Source: Pseudomonas sp. Irchel 3E20 (lineage in GTDB: Bacteria; Pseudomonadota; Gammaproteobacteria; Pseudomonadales; Pseudomonadaceae). Taken from it: DNA of 63,611 nt. The stretch is from assembly GCF_900187645.1 (NCBI RefSeq), contig NZ_FYEE01000017.1:1-63611 (forward strand), given 5' to 3'. Shown in pieces: positions 23,392 through 33,100 of the stretch (position 1 is its first letter; each line of letters starts with the position of its first letter). Below the pieces are notes generated by a model. The model saw only the letters and a list, made by a program, of their open reading frames with translations, searched no databases and was not told the DNA's origin. The position numbers were made by a program, and so were the translations under genes.

Positions 23392-25539
23392 ATGTCGCTC
23401 AGACAGCTTTCCATCCAATGGAAAATCACCCTCCTGGCCGGCCTCTGCCTGTTGGGCGTCGTCAGCCTGCTGGTGGGGATTTCGCTCTATCGTGCCGAGC
23501 ACAACTCGCAACTGGTCAAGGCCTCGAGCATGACCATGCTGACCGACGCGGCGCAGGCGCGGATCGAAGCCCAGGGCGAAGTCCAGGCGCTGAACATCCG
23601 CCGCCAGTTCATGGACGCCTACCAATACGGCCATGGCTTTTCGCGCCAGGTGCTGTTTTTGCGCGAGCAGGCCGAGAAGCGCTTTCTCGATGCCTTTGAC
23701 CTGCGCGAAGACCTGACCCGCCAGGTCAAGTCCGCCCTGCAGGCCAACCCTGAGCTGCTGGGCCTGTCCCTGGTGTTCGAGGCCAATGCCCTGGACGGCA
23801 AGGACGAACTGTTCGCCGGCCAGCAAGCGCTGGGCAGCAACGACAAAGGCCGCTTCGCCCTGTACTGGTCCCAGCCCACCCCCGGCCAACTGACCTCCAT
23901 GGCCCTGCCCGAAAGCGACATGGCCGACACCCGCAGCGGCCCCAGCGGCGAGCCGGCCAACGCCTGGTTCACCTGCCCGCGCACCACCCTCAAGCCGTGC
24001 GTGATCGAACCCTACTTCTACGAAATCGCCGGCCAGAACGTGCTGATGACCAGCATCGTGTTCCCGCTGACGGTCAACGGCAAAGTCATCGCCTCGCTGT
24101 CGGTGGACATCAACCTCAACAGCCTGCAAGCGGTCAGCCAGGACGCCAGCCAAAAACTCTACGACGGCCAGACCAACGTCGGCATCATCAGCGCCGTGGG
24201 CCTGCTCGCCGGCTACAGCAGCGATGCCAGCAAACTCAGCCAGCGCCTGGACAGCGTCGATAAAACCAACGGCGCGCGGCTGATCGCCATGCTCGCCAGC
24301 AGCGGCCAACCGCAAAGCCTGCACAGCGACGGCAAACTCACCGTGCTGGCGCCGTTCCAGCCAATCCCCGGCGGCAAAGCCTGGGGCATTTTGCTCACGG
24401 TGCCGGAGAAGGTACTGGTGGGCCCGGCCGAAACCCTGAAAACCCAGTTGGACGAACGCGGCACCGCCGGCACCCTGATCGAACTGAGCCTGGGCCTGTT
24501 GGCCGCCATCGTCGGCCTGTTGCTGGTGTGGCTGATGGCGCGCAGCGTGACCCGGCCGATCCTCGGCGTGGCGCACATGCTCGAAGACATCGCCAGCGGC
24601 GAAGGCGACCTGACCCGGCGCCTGGCCTACGACAAAAAGGATGAACTGGGCGAATTGGCCGGTTGGTTCAACCGCTTCCTCGACAAGCTGCAACCGATCA
24701 TCGCCGAGGTCAAACGCTCGGTGCAGGACGCACGCAGCACCGCCGACCAATCGTCTGCCATCGCCACCCAAACCAGCGCCGGCATGGAGCAGCAATACCG
24801 CCAGGTCGATCAGGTGGCCACCGCCTCCCACGAAATGAGCGCCACCGCCCATGACGTCGCCCGCAGCGCCGCCCAGGCTGCCCACGCGGCCCGCGATGCC
24901 GACCAGGCCACCCGCGAAGGCCTCACCGTGATCGACCGCACCACCAGCACCATCGACACCCTGGCCGCCGACATGAGCACCGCCATGGCCCAGGTCGAAG
25001 GCCTGGCCGCCAACAGCGAGAAAATCGGTTCGGTGCTGGAAGTGATCCGCGCCATTGCCGAGCAGACCAACCTGCTGGCCCTCAACGCCGCCATCGAAGC
25101 CGCCCGCGCGGGCGAGGCTGGCCGAGGTTTCGCCGTGGTGGCCGACGAAGTGCGCAACCTGGCGCGGCGCACCCAAGAGTCGGTGGAAGAAACCCGCCTG
25201 GTGATCGAGCAACTGCAAAGCGGCACCCAGGAGGTAGTGGCCTCAATGCACCACAGCCATCGCCAGGCCCAGGGCAGCGTGGAGCAGGTCGGCCAAGCCG
25301 TGACGGCGCTGCGCCAGATCGGTGACGCGGTGACGGTCATCAGCGACATGAACCTGCAAATTGCCAGCGCCGCCGAAGAACAAAGCGCCGTGGCCGAAGA
25401 GATCAACAGCAACGTGGCGACCATCCGCGACGTCACCGAATCCCTCTCGGGGCAAGCCAACGAATCGGCCCGGGTCAGCCAGGCCCTCAATAACCTGGCC
25501 AACCAGCAGCAGGGGTTGATGGATCAGTTTCGGGTGTAA
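23392..25539 (+). CDS. Methyl-accepting chemotaxis protein with dCache-type sensor
   Basis: 715 residues. First membrane segment at residues 12-33, a periplasmic region of about 330 residues (34-360) of the double-Cache kind (KVIASLSVDINLNSLQAVS, VGIISAVGLLAGYSSD), second membrane segment at about 362-385, HAMP domain, and the methyl-accepting signalling domain with the hairpin tip EQTNLLALNAAIEAARAGEA near residue 556. Longer than PctA-type amino-acid receptors because of an inserted segment around residues 170-210 with two Cys. Likely senses a small organic or amino acid; ligand unknown. Confidence 0.9.
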   Translation: MSLRQLSIQWKITLLAGLCLLGVVSLLVGISLYRAEHNSQLVKASSMTMLTDAAQARIEAQGEVQALNIRRQFMDAYQYGHGFSRQVLFLREQAEKRFLDAFDLREDLTRQVKSALQANPELLGLSLVFEANALDGKDELFAGQQALGSNDKGRFALYWSQPTPGQLTSMALPESDMADTRSGPSGEPANAWFTCPRTTLKPCVIEPYFYEIAGQNVLMTSIVFPLTVNGKVIASLSVDINLNSLQAVSQDASQKLYDGQTNVGIISAVGLLAGYSSDASKLSQRLDSVDKTNGARLIAMLASSGQPQSLHSDGKLTVLAPFQPIPGGKAWGILLTVPEKVLVGPAETLKTQLDERGTAGTLIELSLGLLAAIVGLLLVWLMARSVTRPILGVAHMLEDIASGEGDLTRRLAYDKKDELGELAGWFNRFLDKLQPIIAEVKRSVQDARSTADQSSAIATQTSAGMEQQYRQVDQVATASHEMSATAHDVARSAAQAAHAARDADQATREGLTVIDRTTSTIDTLAADMSTAMAQVEGLAANSEKIGSVLEVIRAIAEQTNLLALNAAIEAARAGEAGRGFAVVADEVRNLARRTQESVEETRLVIEQLQSGTQEVVASMHHSHRQAQGSVEQVGQAVTALRQIGDAVTVISDMNLQIASAAEEQSAVAEEINSNVATIRDVTESLSGQANESARVSQALNNLANQQQGLMDQFRV

Positions 25540-25606
25540 AACATCGCAAGGCCTTCTGTAAAAGCAGGCCTTCGCCTCACAAATCCCGCCAGTGGAAACC
25601 GCCACG

Positions 25607-25695
25607 CTGTGGGGGCCTTGCTCGCGATGGCGGCGGCATGTCCAGCAACCTCACAGCCTGGCACACCGCTATCGCGGGCGAGCACGCGCCCACAG
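25607..25695. repeat. Degenerate REPIN
   Basis: CTGTGGGGGCCTTGCTCGCG (25607-25626) and a matching inverted copy ending GCGCCCACAG (25686-25695) enclose about 50 bp. Same class as 21548-21638 but with mismatches. Confidence 0.7.
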
Positions 25696-25709
25696 GGGAT
25701 TGGGCGAGT

Positions 25710-27041
25710 TCAAGCCCGGGCAGGGCCTGCGCCTTGCGGCAACTCGACAAGCACTTTCAACCCGCCCAAGTCACTGTCGGCCAAGTACAACCGCCCGCCC
25801 CAGGCGTCGACAATGTCGCGCACGATGCCCAGGCCCAGGCCATGGCCGTCGGTTTGCTCATCCAGGCGCGTGCCACGGCCCAGCACCTGGTCGCGGCGCG
25901 ATGCAGGAATGCCCGGGCCGTCGTCTTCCACCGCCAGGTAAAACCCCGCACCGTCCTGCCCGATGCTCAGGCGTACCTGGGCGTCGGCCCATTTGCAGGC
26001 GTTATCCAACAGGTTGCCCAGCAGTTCCAGCACGTCTTCGCGGTCTCGGGGCAGGTGCAGCCCGGGGCTCATCACCGCGTCGAGGGCCAGGTGTTGGCCG
26101 TGGATCATGTTCAAGGTGGCGAGCAAACCCGGCACTTCGGCGTCGCAGTCGAACTGCGCGCCGGGCAAGGCGTCGCCGGCCAGCCGCGCGCGGTTGAGTT
26201 CGCGATTGAGGCGCTGCTGTACCTGTTGCAGTTGTTGCTCCAGCAGTTGCCGCACCTGCGGCTGACCTCGCAGTTTTTCGCTGGCGGCCAGGCTCATCAG
26301 TACCGCCAGGGGCGTCTTGAGGGCATGGCCCAGGTTGCCCAGGGCATTGCGCGAACGCTTGAGGCTGTCTTCGGTGTGGGCCAGCAAATGGTTGATCTGC
26401 GCCACCAGCGGTTCCAGTTCCCGGGGCACCTGGGTGTCGAGTTGCGAGCGCTGGCCACGCTGCAATTGGGCGATTTGCTCGCGCGCCGCCTCCAGCGGGC
26501 GCAAGGCGCGGCGCACGGTGAGCCGTTGCAGCAAGAGGATCAGCAGCAACGCCGCCGCGCCCAGGGCCAGGCCCACTTGGCGCATGCGCAAGAAGCTGTC
26601 GCGTACCGGGGTGTAGTCCTGGGCAACGCTGATGGAAATCGCCTGGCCCAGACGCCGGTAATCGCTGCGCAGCACCAATAACTGCTGGCCTTCGGGGCCC
26701 AGTTGCAGGTTGCTCTGCAACCCGGCCTGTTGCAGTTGGGGCAGCTCCTGGTCCCACAGCGAGCGCGAGCGCCAATGGGTGTCGGCAAAATCGATGCGAA
26801 AGTAGTGCCCGGAAAACGGCCGCTGATAGGCCGGCGACAAACGCCGCTCATCCAGTTGCAGCCCTTGCGGGCCACGCACCAGGGCCGCCAGCAGGTTCTC
26901 GCTGTCGTTACGCAGGCCCGCTTCGAGGTAGCGCTGCAAACCCACTTCAAACAGCCACAGGCTGGTCTGCGCCAGCACCAGGCCGACAATCACCAGCACG
27001 CTGACCAGCCCCAGGCTCAAGCGCCGCTGGATCGACCTCAC
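25710..27041 (-). CDS. Sensor histidine kinase
   Basis: 443 residues from a GTG at 27041 that overlaps the regulator stop (GTGA). The long upstream extension of this frame is antisense-like shadow. Two membrane segments (residues about 10-32 and 170-190) bracket a periplasmic region; a HAMP-like linker is followed by the H-box LGHALKTPLAVLMS (His near 239), N-box GNLLDNACKWA, and G-boxes DDGPGIP and GHGLGLGIV. It should phosphorylate the regulator encoded just upstream. The two PepSY proteins at the head of the operon may modulate its periplasmic sensing. Confidence 0.92.
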   Translation of the reverse strand: MRSIQRRLSLGLVSVLVIVGLVLAQTSLWLFEVGLQRYLEAGLRNDSENLLAALVRGPQGLQLDERRLSPAYQRPFSGHYFRIDFADTHWRSRSLWDQELPQLQQAGLQSNLQLGPEGQQLLVLRSDYRRLGQAISISVAQDYTPVRDSFLRMRQVGLALGAAALLLILLLQRLTVRRALRPLEAAREQIAQLQRGQRSQLDTQVPRELEPLVAQINHLLAHTEDSLKRSRNALGNLGHALKTPLAVLMSLAASEKLRGQPQVRQLLEQQLQQVQQRLNRELNRARLAGDALPGAQFDCDAEVPGLLATLNMIHGQHLALDAVMSPGLHLPRDREDVLELLGNLLDNACKWADAQVRLSIGQDGAGFYLAVEDDGPGIPASRRDQVLGRGTRLDEQTDGHGLGLGIVRDIVDAWGGRLYLADSDLGGLKVLVELPQGAGPARA

Positions 27042-27706
27042 TGCCCCGGCCCGCCAAACAGATAGCCCTGGCCACGGCGAGTCTCGACCACATCGCGCCC
27101 CAGTTTGCGGCGCAAGTGGTTGACGTGCACTTCCAGCACGTTGGAGTCGCGTTCGGTTTCGCCGTCGTACAGGTGCTCGGCCAAATGGCTTTTGGAGAGG
27201 ATCTGCCCCGGGTGCAGCATGAAGTAGCGCAACAGGCGAAATTCCGCCGCCGTCAGTTGCACCTCGGCACCGTCGCGGGTCACGCACTGGCGGCTTTCGT
27301 CCAGGTGCAGGCCGGCAGCCTTGAGGGTCGGTTGGTTCGCCTGGCCGTGGGAGCGGCGCAGCAATGCCTGCACCCGCAGGTGCAGTTCCTCCGGGTGGAA
27401 GGGTTTGCTCAGGTAGTCGTCGGCCCCGGCCTTGAGCCCTTCGATGCGCTCAGCCCAGGAGCCGCGCGCGGTGAGGATCAGCACAGGCGTGGCCAGCCCG
27501 GCGGCGCGCCACTGGCCCAGCACCTCAAGCCCCGGCAGGCCCGGCAAGCCGAGGTCGAGGATGATGAGGTCGTAGGGTTCGCTGCTGCCTTGGTACACCG
27601 CGTCGCGGCCATCGGCCAGCCAATCGACGGCATAGCCCTGGCGGCTGAGCCCGGCCATCAGTTCGTCGGCCAGGGGTACGTGGTCTTCCACCAAAAGCAG
27701 GCGCAT
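27038..27706 (-). CDS. OmpR-family response regulator
   Basis: 222 residues: receiver domain with acidic pair E7-D8, phospho-acceptor D51 in LIILDLGLPG and conserved Lys in YLSKPFHPEEL; C-terminal winged helix with SNVLEVHVNHLRRKLG. It resembles the PhoP/QseB/PmrA branch and regulators that sit with PepSY genes. The ATG overlaps the stop of the upstream PepSY gene (TGATG) and the stop overlaps the kinase GTG, so all four genes are one tightly coupled operon. Confidence 0.93.
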   Translation of the reverse strand: MRLLLVEDHVPLADELMAGLSRQGYAVDWLADGRDAVYQGSSEPYDLIILDLGLPGLPGLEVLGQWRAAGLATPVLILTARGSWAERIEGLKAGADDYLSKPFHPEELHLRVQALLRRSHGQANQPTLKAAGLHLDESRQCVTRDGAEVQLTAAEFRLLRYFMLHPGQILSKSHLAEHLYDGETERDSNVLEVHVNHLRRKLGRDVVETRRGQGYLFGGPGQ

Positions 27707-28020
27707 CAGTCGTCTTCCTCGTCTTTCAATAAGCGGCCGGTGGTGGCGTCCAGGTCCAGCTCGCGCACCACGCCTTGAGCCGTCAGCAACTCCACTTCAT
27801 AGATGTACACGTCGTGCTTTTCTTCCAGCTCGGCCTCCAGCAAGCGCGCGCCGGGGTAGCGGCCCAGCGCCTGTTGCAGCAATTGCTCCAGCGGCAGGAT
27901 CACCCCCTGCTGGCGCAGGCGCAGGGCTTCGTCCTGGTCCAGGTCGCGGGCCAGTGCCAGGGAGCAAAACAGCATCAATACCAACGCCGCTCGAGTGCGG
28001 GCGCGCCTATTTCGCGTCAT
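27706..28020 (-). CDS. PepSY-domain exported protein 2
   Basis: 104 residues from the ATG at 28020, which overlaps the previous stop (TAATG). Basic N-terminus plus hydrophobic stretch (ALVLMLFCSLALA) is a signal peptide; then one PepSY domain: LEQLLQQALGRYPGARLLEA, YIYEVELLTAQGVVRELDLD, GRLLKDEEDD. PepSY proteins beside two-component systems are thought to inhibit proteases or adjust signal sensing in the periplasm. Paralogue of the gene just upstream. Confidence 0.88.
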   Translation of the reverse strand: MTRNRRARTRAALVLMLFCSLALARDLDQDEALRLRQQGVILPLEQLLQQALGRYPGARLLEAELEEKHDVYIYEVELLTAQGVVRELDLDATTGRLLKDEEDD

Positions 28021-28328
28021 TACCTGTCCTGATGGTTCTTGAGGATGTGCCCGGAAACGGCGTCCAATTCCAGGTCCCACTCGACACCTTGGGCATCGCG
28101 CAGGTCGAGTTGGTAAATGTACTTGCCGTATGCCTGCTCAAGCTCGGTTTCCGTGATCGTCGCCCCAGGGTGTTCGGCCAGGGCCTTGGCGTTGAGGGTT
28201 TCAAAGGAGGCGATAGTACCAGCGTCGCGCAGGCGCAGGGCTTCGTCGGGGCCCAGGTCGCGGGCCTGGACCAGACCGATGCCCAAGCCCAGAAGGCAGG
28301 TGGCGGACAGGGCAATGAGGATTTTCAT
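28020..28328 (-). CDS. PepSY-domain exported protein 1
   Basis: 102 residues from the ATG at 28328, with GGAG 7 bases upstream; two further ATGs lie at 28340 and 28358. Signal peptide MKILIALSATCLLGLGIGLV. The PepSY core FETLNAKALAEHPGATITET ... KYIYQLDLRDAQGVEWDLEL ... GHILKNHQD is paired with that of the next gene: both mature proteins start RDL..DEALRLR, so they are a tandem duplication. First gene of the PepSY-PepSY-regulator-kinase operon. Confidence 0.88.
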   Translation of the reverse strand: MKILIALSATCLLGLGIGLVQARDLGPDEALRLRDAGTIASFETLNAKALAEHPGATITETELEQAYGKYIYQLDLRDAQGVEWDLELDAVSGHILKNHQDR

Positions 28329-28452
28329 GGGGTTCTCCATTGAGGCGGTGTAGCACAAGGCCTGTACGGTAGCGCGCCGAACTTAACTGAAACTGAATAG
28401 CCATCATCGGCCAGCCTTCTATAATCACCCGCTCGCCCGCAAAGAGGCCGGT

Positions 28453-29532
28453 ATGACCGCCATCCACATCAAGTTCCCCGCCCTCACCCTCAAGGCCGGC
28501 CCCCGTGCCCTGGCGCGCATCCGCGATAACGGCCTGCATGCCCGCGACGTCGGCACCCTGCCCGGCGCGGCCGGTGGCCCCAAGGCCCTGGGCATCCAGG
28601 GGCTGGACCTGGCGCTGTTCGGCCAATGGCTGGCGGCGGCACCCCGCGAGCGCTCGCTGATCGGCGCTTCGGTGGGTTCCTGGCGCTTTGCCAGCGCTTG
28701 CCTACCGGACGCCGCCGAAGGCCTGCGCCGCCTCGGCCAGCTCTACAACGAGCAACGCTTTGCCAAAGGCGTGACCATGGCGCAGATCAGCCAAAGCTCG
28801 CAGCGCATGCTCCACGACCTGCTCGATGGCCGCGACGCGCGAATCCTCGACAACCCCCATTACCGCCTCAACATCATGGTGGTCAAAAGCCACGGCCTGC
28901 TCGCCGACGACCATCGTGGGCGCCTGGGGCTGGGGCTGTCGTCGGTGATTGCCGACAACCTGCGCGGCCGTTCGCGCCTGGCGCGGCATTTCGAGCGCCT
29001 GGTGCTGCACGACCCGCGCCTGGCCCCGCCGCTGCACGCCCTCACCGACTTCCCCTCACGCTTGGTGCCGCTCGATGCCGCCAACCTGCGCCAGGCCTTG
29101 CTCGCCTCCGGTTCCATCCCGATGGTGATGCAGGGCGTACGCGACCTGCCTGGCGCCGGCGCGGGCACCTTCCGCGACGGCGGCCTGCTGGACTACCACC
29201 TCGACCTGCCCTACAGCGGCGATGACATCGTGCTCTACCCGCACTTCACCGACCGGGTCATCCCCGGTTGGTTCGACAAAAGTCTGCCCTGGCGCCGCGC
29301 CAGCCCCCAGCGCTTGCGCGATGTGCTGCTGGTGGCGCCGTCGCGCGAGTACCTGGCACGCCTGCCCTACGGCAAACTGCCCGACCGCAACGACTTCAAG
29401 CGCTTTATGGGTGACCCGGCCGGCCGGCAAAAATACTGGCGCACCGCTATGGACGCCAGCCAACGCCTGGGCGACGAGTTCCTCGAACTGGCCGACAACG
29501 GCGGCCTCGGCCCACGCCTGCTGGCCCTGTAA
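28453..29532 (+). CDS. Patatin-like phospholipase
   Basis: 359 residues. The patatin Ser-Asp dyad is visible: nucleophile S73 in LIGASVGSWRF (GxSxG) and D242 in FRDGGLLDYH. The oxyanion loop GAAGGPKALGI lies at about residues 38-49. No signal peptide, so probably cytoplasmic or membrane-associated, hydrolysing acyl esters or phospholipids. Many Pseudomonas genomes carry such a protein at this place before queD; the natural substrate is unknown. Confidence 0.88.
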   Translation: MTAIHIKFPALTLKAGPRALARIRDNGLHARDVGTLPGAAGGPKALGIQGLDLALFGQWLAAAPRERSLIGASVGSWRFASACLPDAAEGLRRLGQLYNEQRFAKGVTMAQISQSSQRMLHDLLDGRDARILDNPHYRLNIMVVKSHGLLADDHRGRLGLGLSSVIADNLRGRSRLARHFERLVLHDPRLAPPLHALTDFPSRLVPLDAANLRQALLASGSIPMVMQGVRDLPGAGAGTFRDGGLLDYHLDLPYSGDDIVLYPHFTDRVIPGWFDKSLPWRRASPQRLRDVLLVAPSREYLARLPYGKLPDRNDFKRFMGDPAGRQKYWRTAMDASQRLGDEFLELADNGGLGPRLLAL

Positions 29533-29634
29533 CGCCCCCCGTCAGGCTTTTTCCGCACGGCCAAAGCCAAGCTGCTAAACTCGCCGCCGCCTTTAACGCC
29601 GCGCCCGCCGCCACCTGACAGAGCTTTAGACACT

Positions 29635-29991
29635 GTGGAAATTTTCAAGGAATTTACGTTCGAGTCCGCCCATCGCCTGCCCCACGTGCCCGATGGCCAC
29701 AAGTGCGGGCGCCTGCACGGCCACTCGTTCAAAGTCGCGATCCACCTGAGCGGCGACCTCGACCCGCACACCGGTTGGATCCGCGACTTCTCCGAAATCA
29801 AAGCGATCTTCAAGCCGCTCTACGAGCGCCTGGATCACAACTACCTCAACGACATCCCCGGCCTGGAAAACCCCACCAGCGAAGTGCTGGCCAAGTGGAT
29901 CTGGACCGAACTCAAGCCCCTGCTCCCGGAACTGTCCGCCATCCGCATCCACGAAACTTGCACCAGCGGCTGTATCTATCGCGGGGAGTAA
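29635..29991 (+). CDS. queD: 6-carboxy-5,6,7,8-tetrahydropterin synthase QueD
   Basis: 118 residues, starting with a GTG. Second step of queuosine (7-deazaguanine) synthesis: converts 7,8-dihydroneopterin triphosphate to 6-carboxytetrahydropterin. Zinc ligands H13, H28 and H30 and catalytic C24 are in SAHRLPHVPDGHKCGRLHGH; ERLDHNYLNDIPGLENPTSE and CTSGCIYRGE complete the family signature. Followed by a strong terminator that closes the backbone segment. Confidence 0.95.
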   Translation: MEIFKEFTFESAHRLPHVPDGHKCGRLHGHSFKVAIHLSGDLDPHTGWIRDFSEIKAIFKPLYERLDHNYLNDIPGLENPTSEVLAKWIWTELKPLLPELSAIRIHETCTSGCIYRGE

Positions 29992-30002
29992 CCAATAAAG
30001 GG

Positions 30003-30033
30003 GAAAAACCACCGCATGCGGTGGTTTTTTTTT
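30003..30033 (+). terminator. Rho-independent terminator after queD
   Basis: AAAACCACCGC-AT-GCGGTGGTTTT with a run of nine T. Confidence 0.88.
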
Positions 30034-30067
30034 TGCCGAGATGGGCAAGTACGGCACCATTCGTCGT

Positions 30068-30087
30068 TACTGTCAGATCTGACAGTA
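30068..30087. promoter_or_regulatory. lux-box-like palindrome 1
   Basis: TACTGTCAGATCTGACAGTA is a perfect 20-bp palindrome fitting the CT-N12-AG pattern of LuxR/LasR/RhlR-type operators. Its core CTGTCA-N4-TGACAG recurs at 37913, 39805 and 43511. It lies about 70 bp before the start of the 1677-residue repeat protein. Confidence 0.7.
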
Positions 30088-30157
30088 GCCAGCCTCCTGC
30101 TACTGGGTATTTGATGATTTAACGCTTCCCGCGCATCAAACACTGAAGGAGCCTGTC

Positions 30158-33100
30158 ATGACCAAACCCAGCAAACCCACCGTACACATCAACTCTGGCA
30201 GCCATAGACTGCTCTCTCCATTAATTCTTCCTGCCGGGAAGATACCAATGCCTGCCGATGAGAACTTAGGTCCTGGAGGTTACGGCATCGGCGTTCGTAC
30301 TGTTGAAGGGGGGCTCAAATTCAGAGTCAATCCATGGTCAACAATGAACTCGCAGGATTACTTACGGGTATTCTGGGACATGGAGCCACCCGGAGATCCA
30401 CTCTGGGACAAACTAATAGAGGAAGATGAAGAGAACCAAGCGATAGAGGGTACTCTTGACCCCTCGAAAATTCAGCCGGGAAAAGTATCGTCAGTATTGT
30501 ATGACGTTCGGCGAGCTGGGAGTTCTTCATCGGAACCGTCCGTGCAGAACAAAGTTCTGGTCAAACTCAATCGCCCGGGCGGCCTACACAACGACAGTAC
30601 CGGGCCAGGACACTCCGAACTTCACTTCGACCTTCCTCCCGGGGCAATCGGTTTACCCGAGGCTCAGAACGGCGTACCTATTAAGGTGAGTTACCCTAAT
30701 ATACGAAAAAACGACACTGTCGTTATCGGCTGGGGCAATCAGAGGAGGTACTTCATTGTCAGCCAAGAGCAAGCTCTAAATGGATCGTTGGAAGTAATTA
30801 TCGACAAAGAAACCATTGAGGCTGCTGGGGACGGTGAGATTGGGGTGGTGTACCAAGTCGTTGATGTGGTCGGTAATTACCCGGACCCACGCGCCCATTG
30901 GTCAAAAGTCAAATATGCAGAGGTTGACCTAGCCGGTAACAAACTCCCCATACCAGTGGTCATCAACCCCGATCCCAATGCGACAGATCATCATGTAATT
31001 GACCTCAACAAATTGCTTGAAAACAACCTGGAAGTACTCGTCAATACCTTTGGCGGTCAATTCCAAACAAACGACACCATTATATTGACTTGGCACGGAA
31101 CCCCCGCACAGGGCTCGCCGATCATCTATATCAGCGAGCCAATTCCGGTGAGGCAGATCGGCGTCCCCGTGATGTTTGAGGTAAGCAACTCCAAGGTGAC
31201 GGCTATCGCCCAAGGGTTCGCCAGCGTGTCCTATACGCTCAAACGCGAAGGTGCTAATGAGCGCCCCTCCAAAGCCGCCAACGTCAGCGTAATCGGCCAA
31301 CTAAAAAACCTTAAGGCACCTAAAATAGAGCAAGTATGTGACGGCGTGCTGGACCCGAATGAACGCTGGGCAACCGTCACGATTCCTTACTACGAAGGAC
31401 GTGACCCTAGTGATGTAGTGACGTTGATTTGGGAGGCTTACCGTGGCGATGGCTCCCTAGTCACCTACGAAGATGCACGCCCGGTAGGCGAAGCGCCGCA
31501 AGACCAGGCAATTCTGCGCGATGTGACGCGAGAAGACTTTATCCGTTTCAATGGTTTAAATGTCGATGTTTACTATCAAGTCGACGATGGCAAGAGCAGC
31601 CTATTACTGGTACGTGACTCTCTGGTATTCAAAATGCGGGTGGGTGAAGTCCAGCCGACACTACCTCTTCCCGAAGTGATAAACGATCACGGCTGGATTA
31701 ACCCGGACAAGATACCTCCCTCCGGGATCCGCGTAATCATGCCCTACGTACATACTTGGGTTGGGGATAGAGTCACCCTACGTTGGCACGGTTCAAAGGT
31801 GAATGCACCTGACACCGTAATCACCCTGAGCACCGCAAACGCCGGGAGCCCGGTAACTTTCACTGTACTTAAAGAATACATCGTCTCAAATTTCCACGGA
31901 CAGATCACGGTCGACTATAGCATAGTGCGCAAAGGCGAGTTACTCGGCAACTCATTTAAATTGGACCTGCGTGTCGGAGCCGCACCTGGATTCATAGTCG
32001 GGAGCCGATCACAGTCCAGCCCTTACTACTACTCCACCCCCTCTCGACTAGTAGCTGTCGTTGAAGATAGCGAAACTGTTCGTTGGACATACGAAGGAGA
32101 CTTAGAGGGAAGCTCCAGCCGATCTTTTCTGGACACAGAACCTGAGCGAGCACTAAAGGTTACGATAAGCAATGCTCAACTAACAACGGAGACGACTCTG
32201 CGAGCCAACAATATTACCGGCACCTATTACTCTCCAACGCATCACAGCGGGTGCATTGTCAAAGATGATGGAACCCTGTTTGGCTGGAGCAGCATTGCCC
32301 ACATGAGGCCTCCACCAGACCTAAAAGACGTACTATTCGTTGCAGGCGGAGGGCGTGCTTATGCCACGATTCAAACAGACAAAAGAGTCAGATCCTGGGG
32401 AGAACCCGAATATGGAGGATCTATTCCTCCTCAATTAATTCAAGAACTTCAAAACATCCGGAAGCTGGCTGCAAATGGTGGAGCATTTGTGGCACTACGA
32501 CTGGACGGAGCGGTGATCGCTTGGGGTCATGGGGACTATGGCGGTGTGATTCCCGCAGCCATTTCATCTCAACTGAGAAACGTGAAGCAAGTAGTAGGAA
32601 GCACATCAAGCTTCACAGCCATTCTAAATAATGGAAAGGTCTTGAGTTGGGGTGCTGAATGGCCCGAAGGCCAGTTAATTGAGCCCGCCGAAGGTGCCTT
32701 GAGCATTGTCGCCAATAATAGGGCTTTCGCCGCGATCACTGCAGATAATCGCGTTGTTGCATGGGGCTCTGCAGAGCACGGTGGAAATATACCAAGCCAA
32801 ATAGAGGTGCAACTACGAAATATCACCCTCTTGAGCAGTACCAGTGCTGCGTTTGCTGCATTAAAAGAAGACGGAACAGTTGTTGCCTGGGGTCATCCAC
32901 GCTTCGGCGGCCTGCCCGAAATCAATCTTTCTAATATTCAACATATCCAAGGATCTACAACAGCATTCTGTGCGTTGACAAAAAATGGGCAATTAGTGGC
33001 TTGGGGTGAAAAAAATGAAGGCGCCGACCTGCCAATTACCTTATTTCCCTCACTCGCCCTCTCCAGTGCTTATGGCACGTTCGCAAGTATACTTGAAGAT

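Noticed and set aside
23305..25218. 637-codon frame antisense to the chemoreceptor gene
   Set aside because: Shadow frame; the plus-strand product has complete Cache, HAMP and MCP domains.
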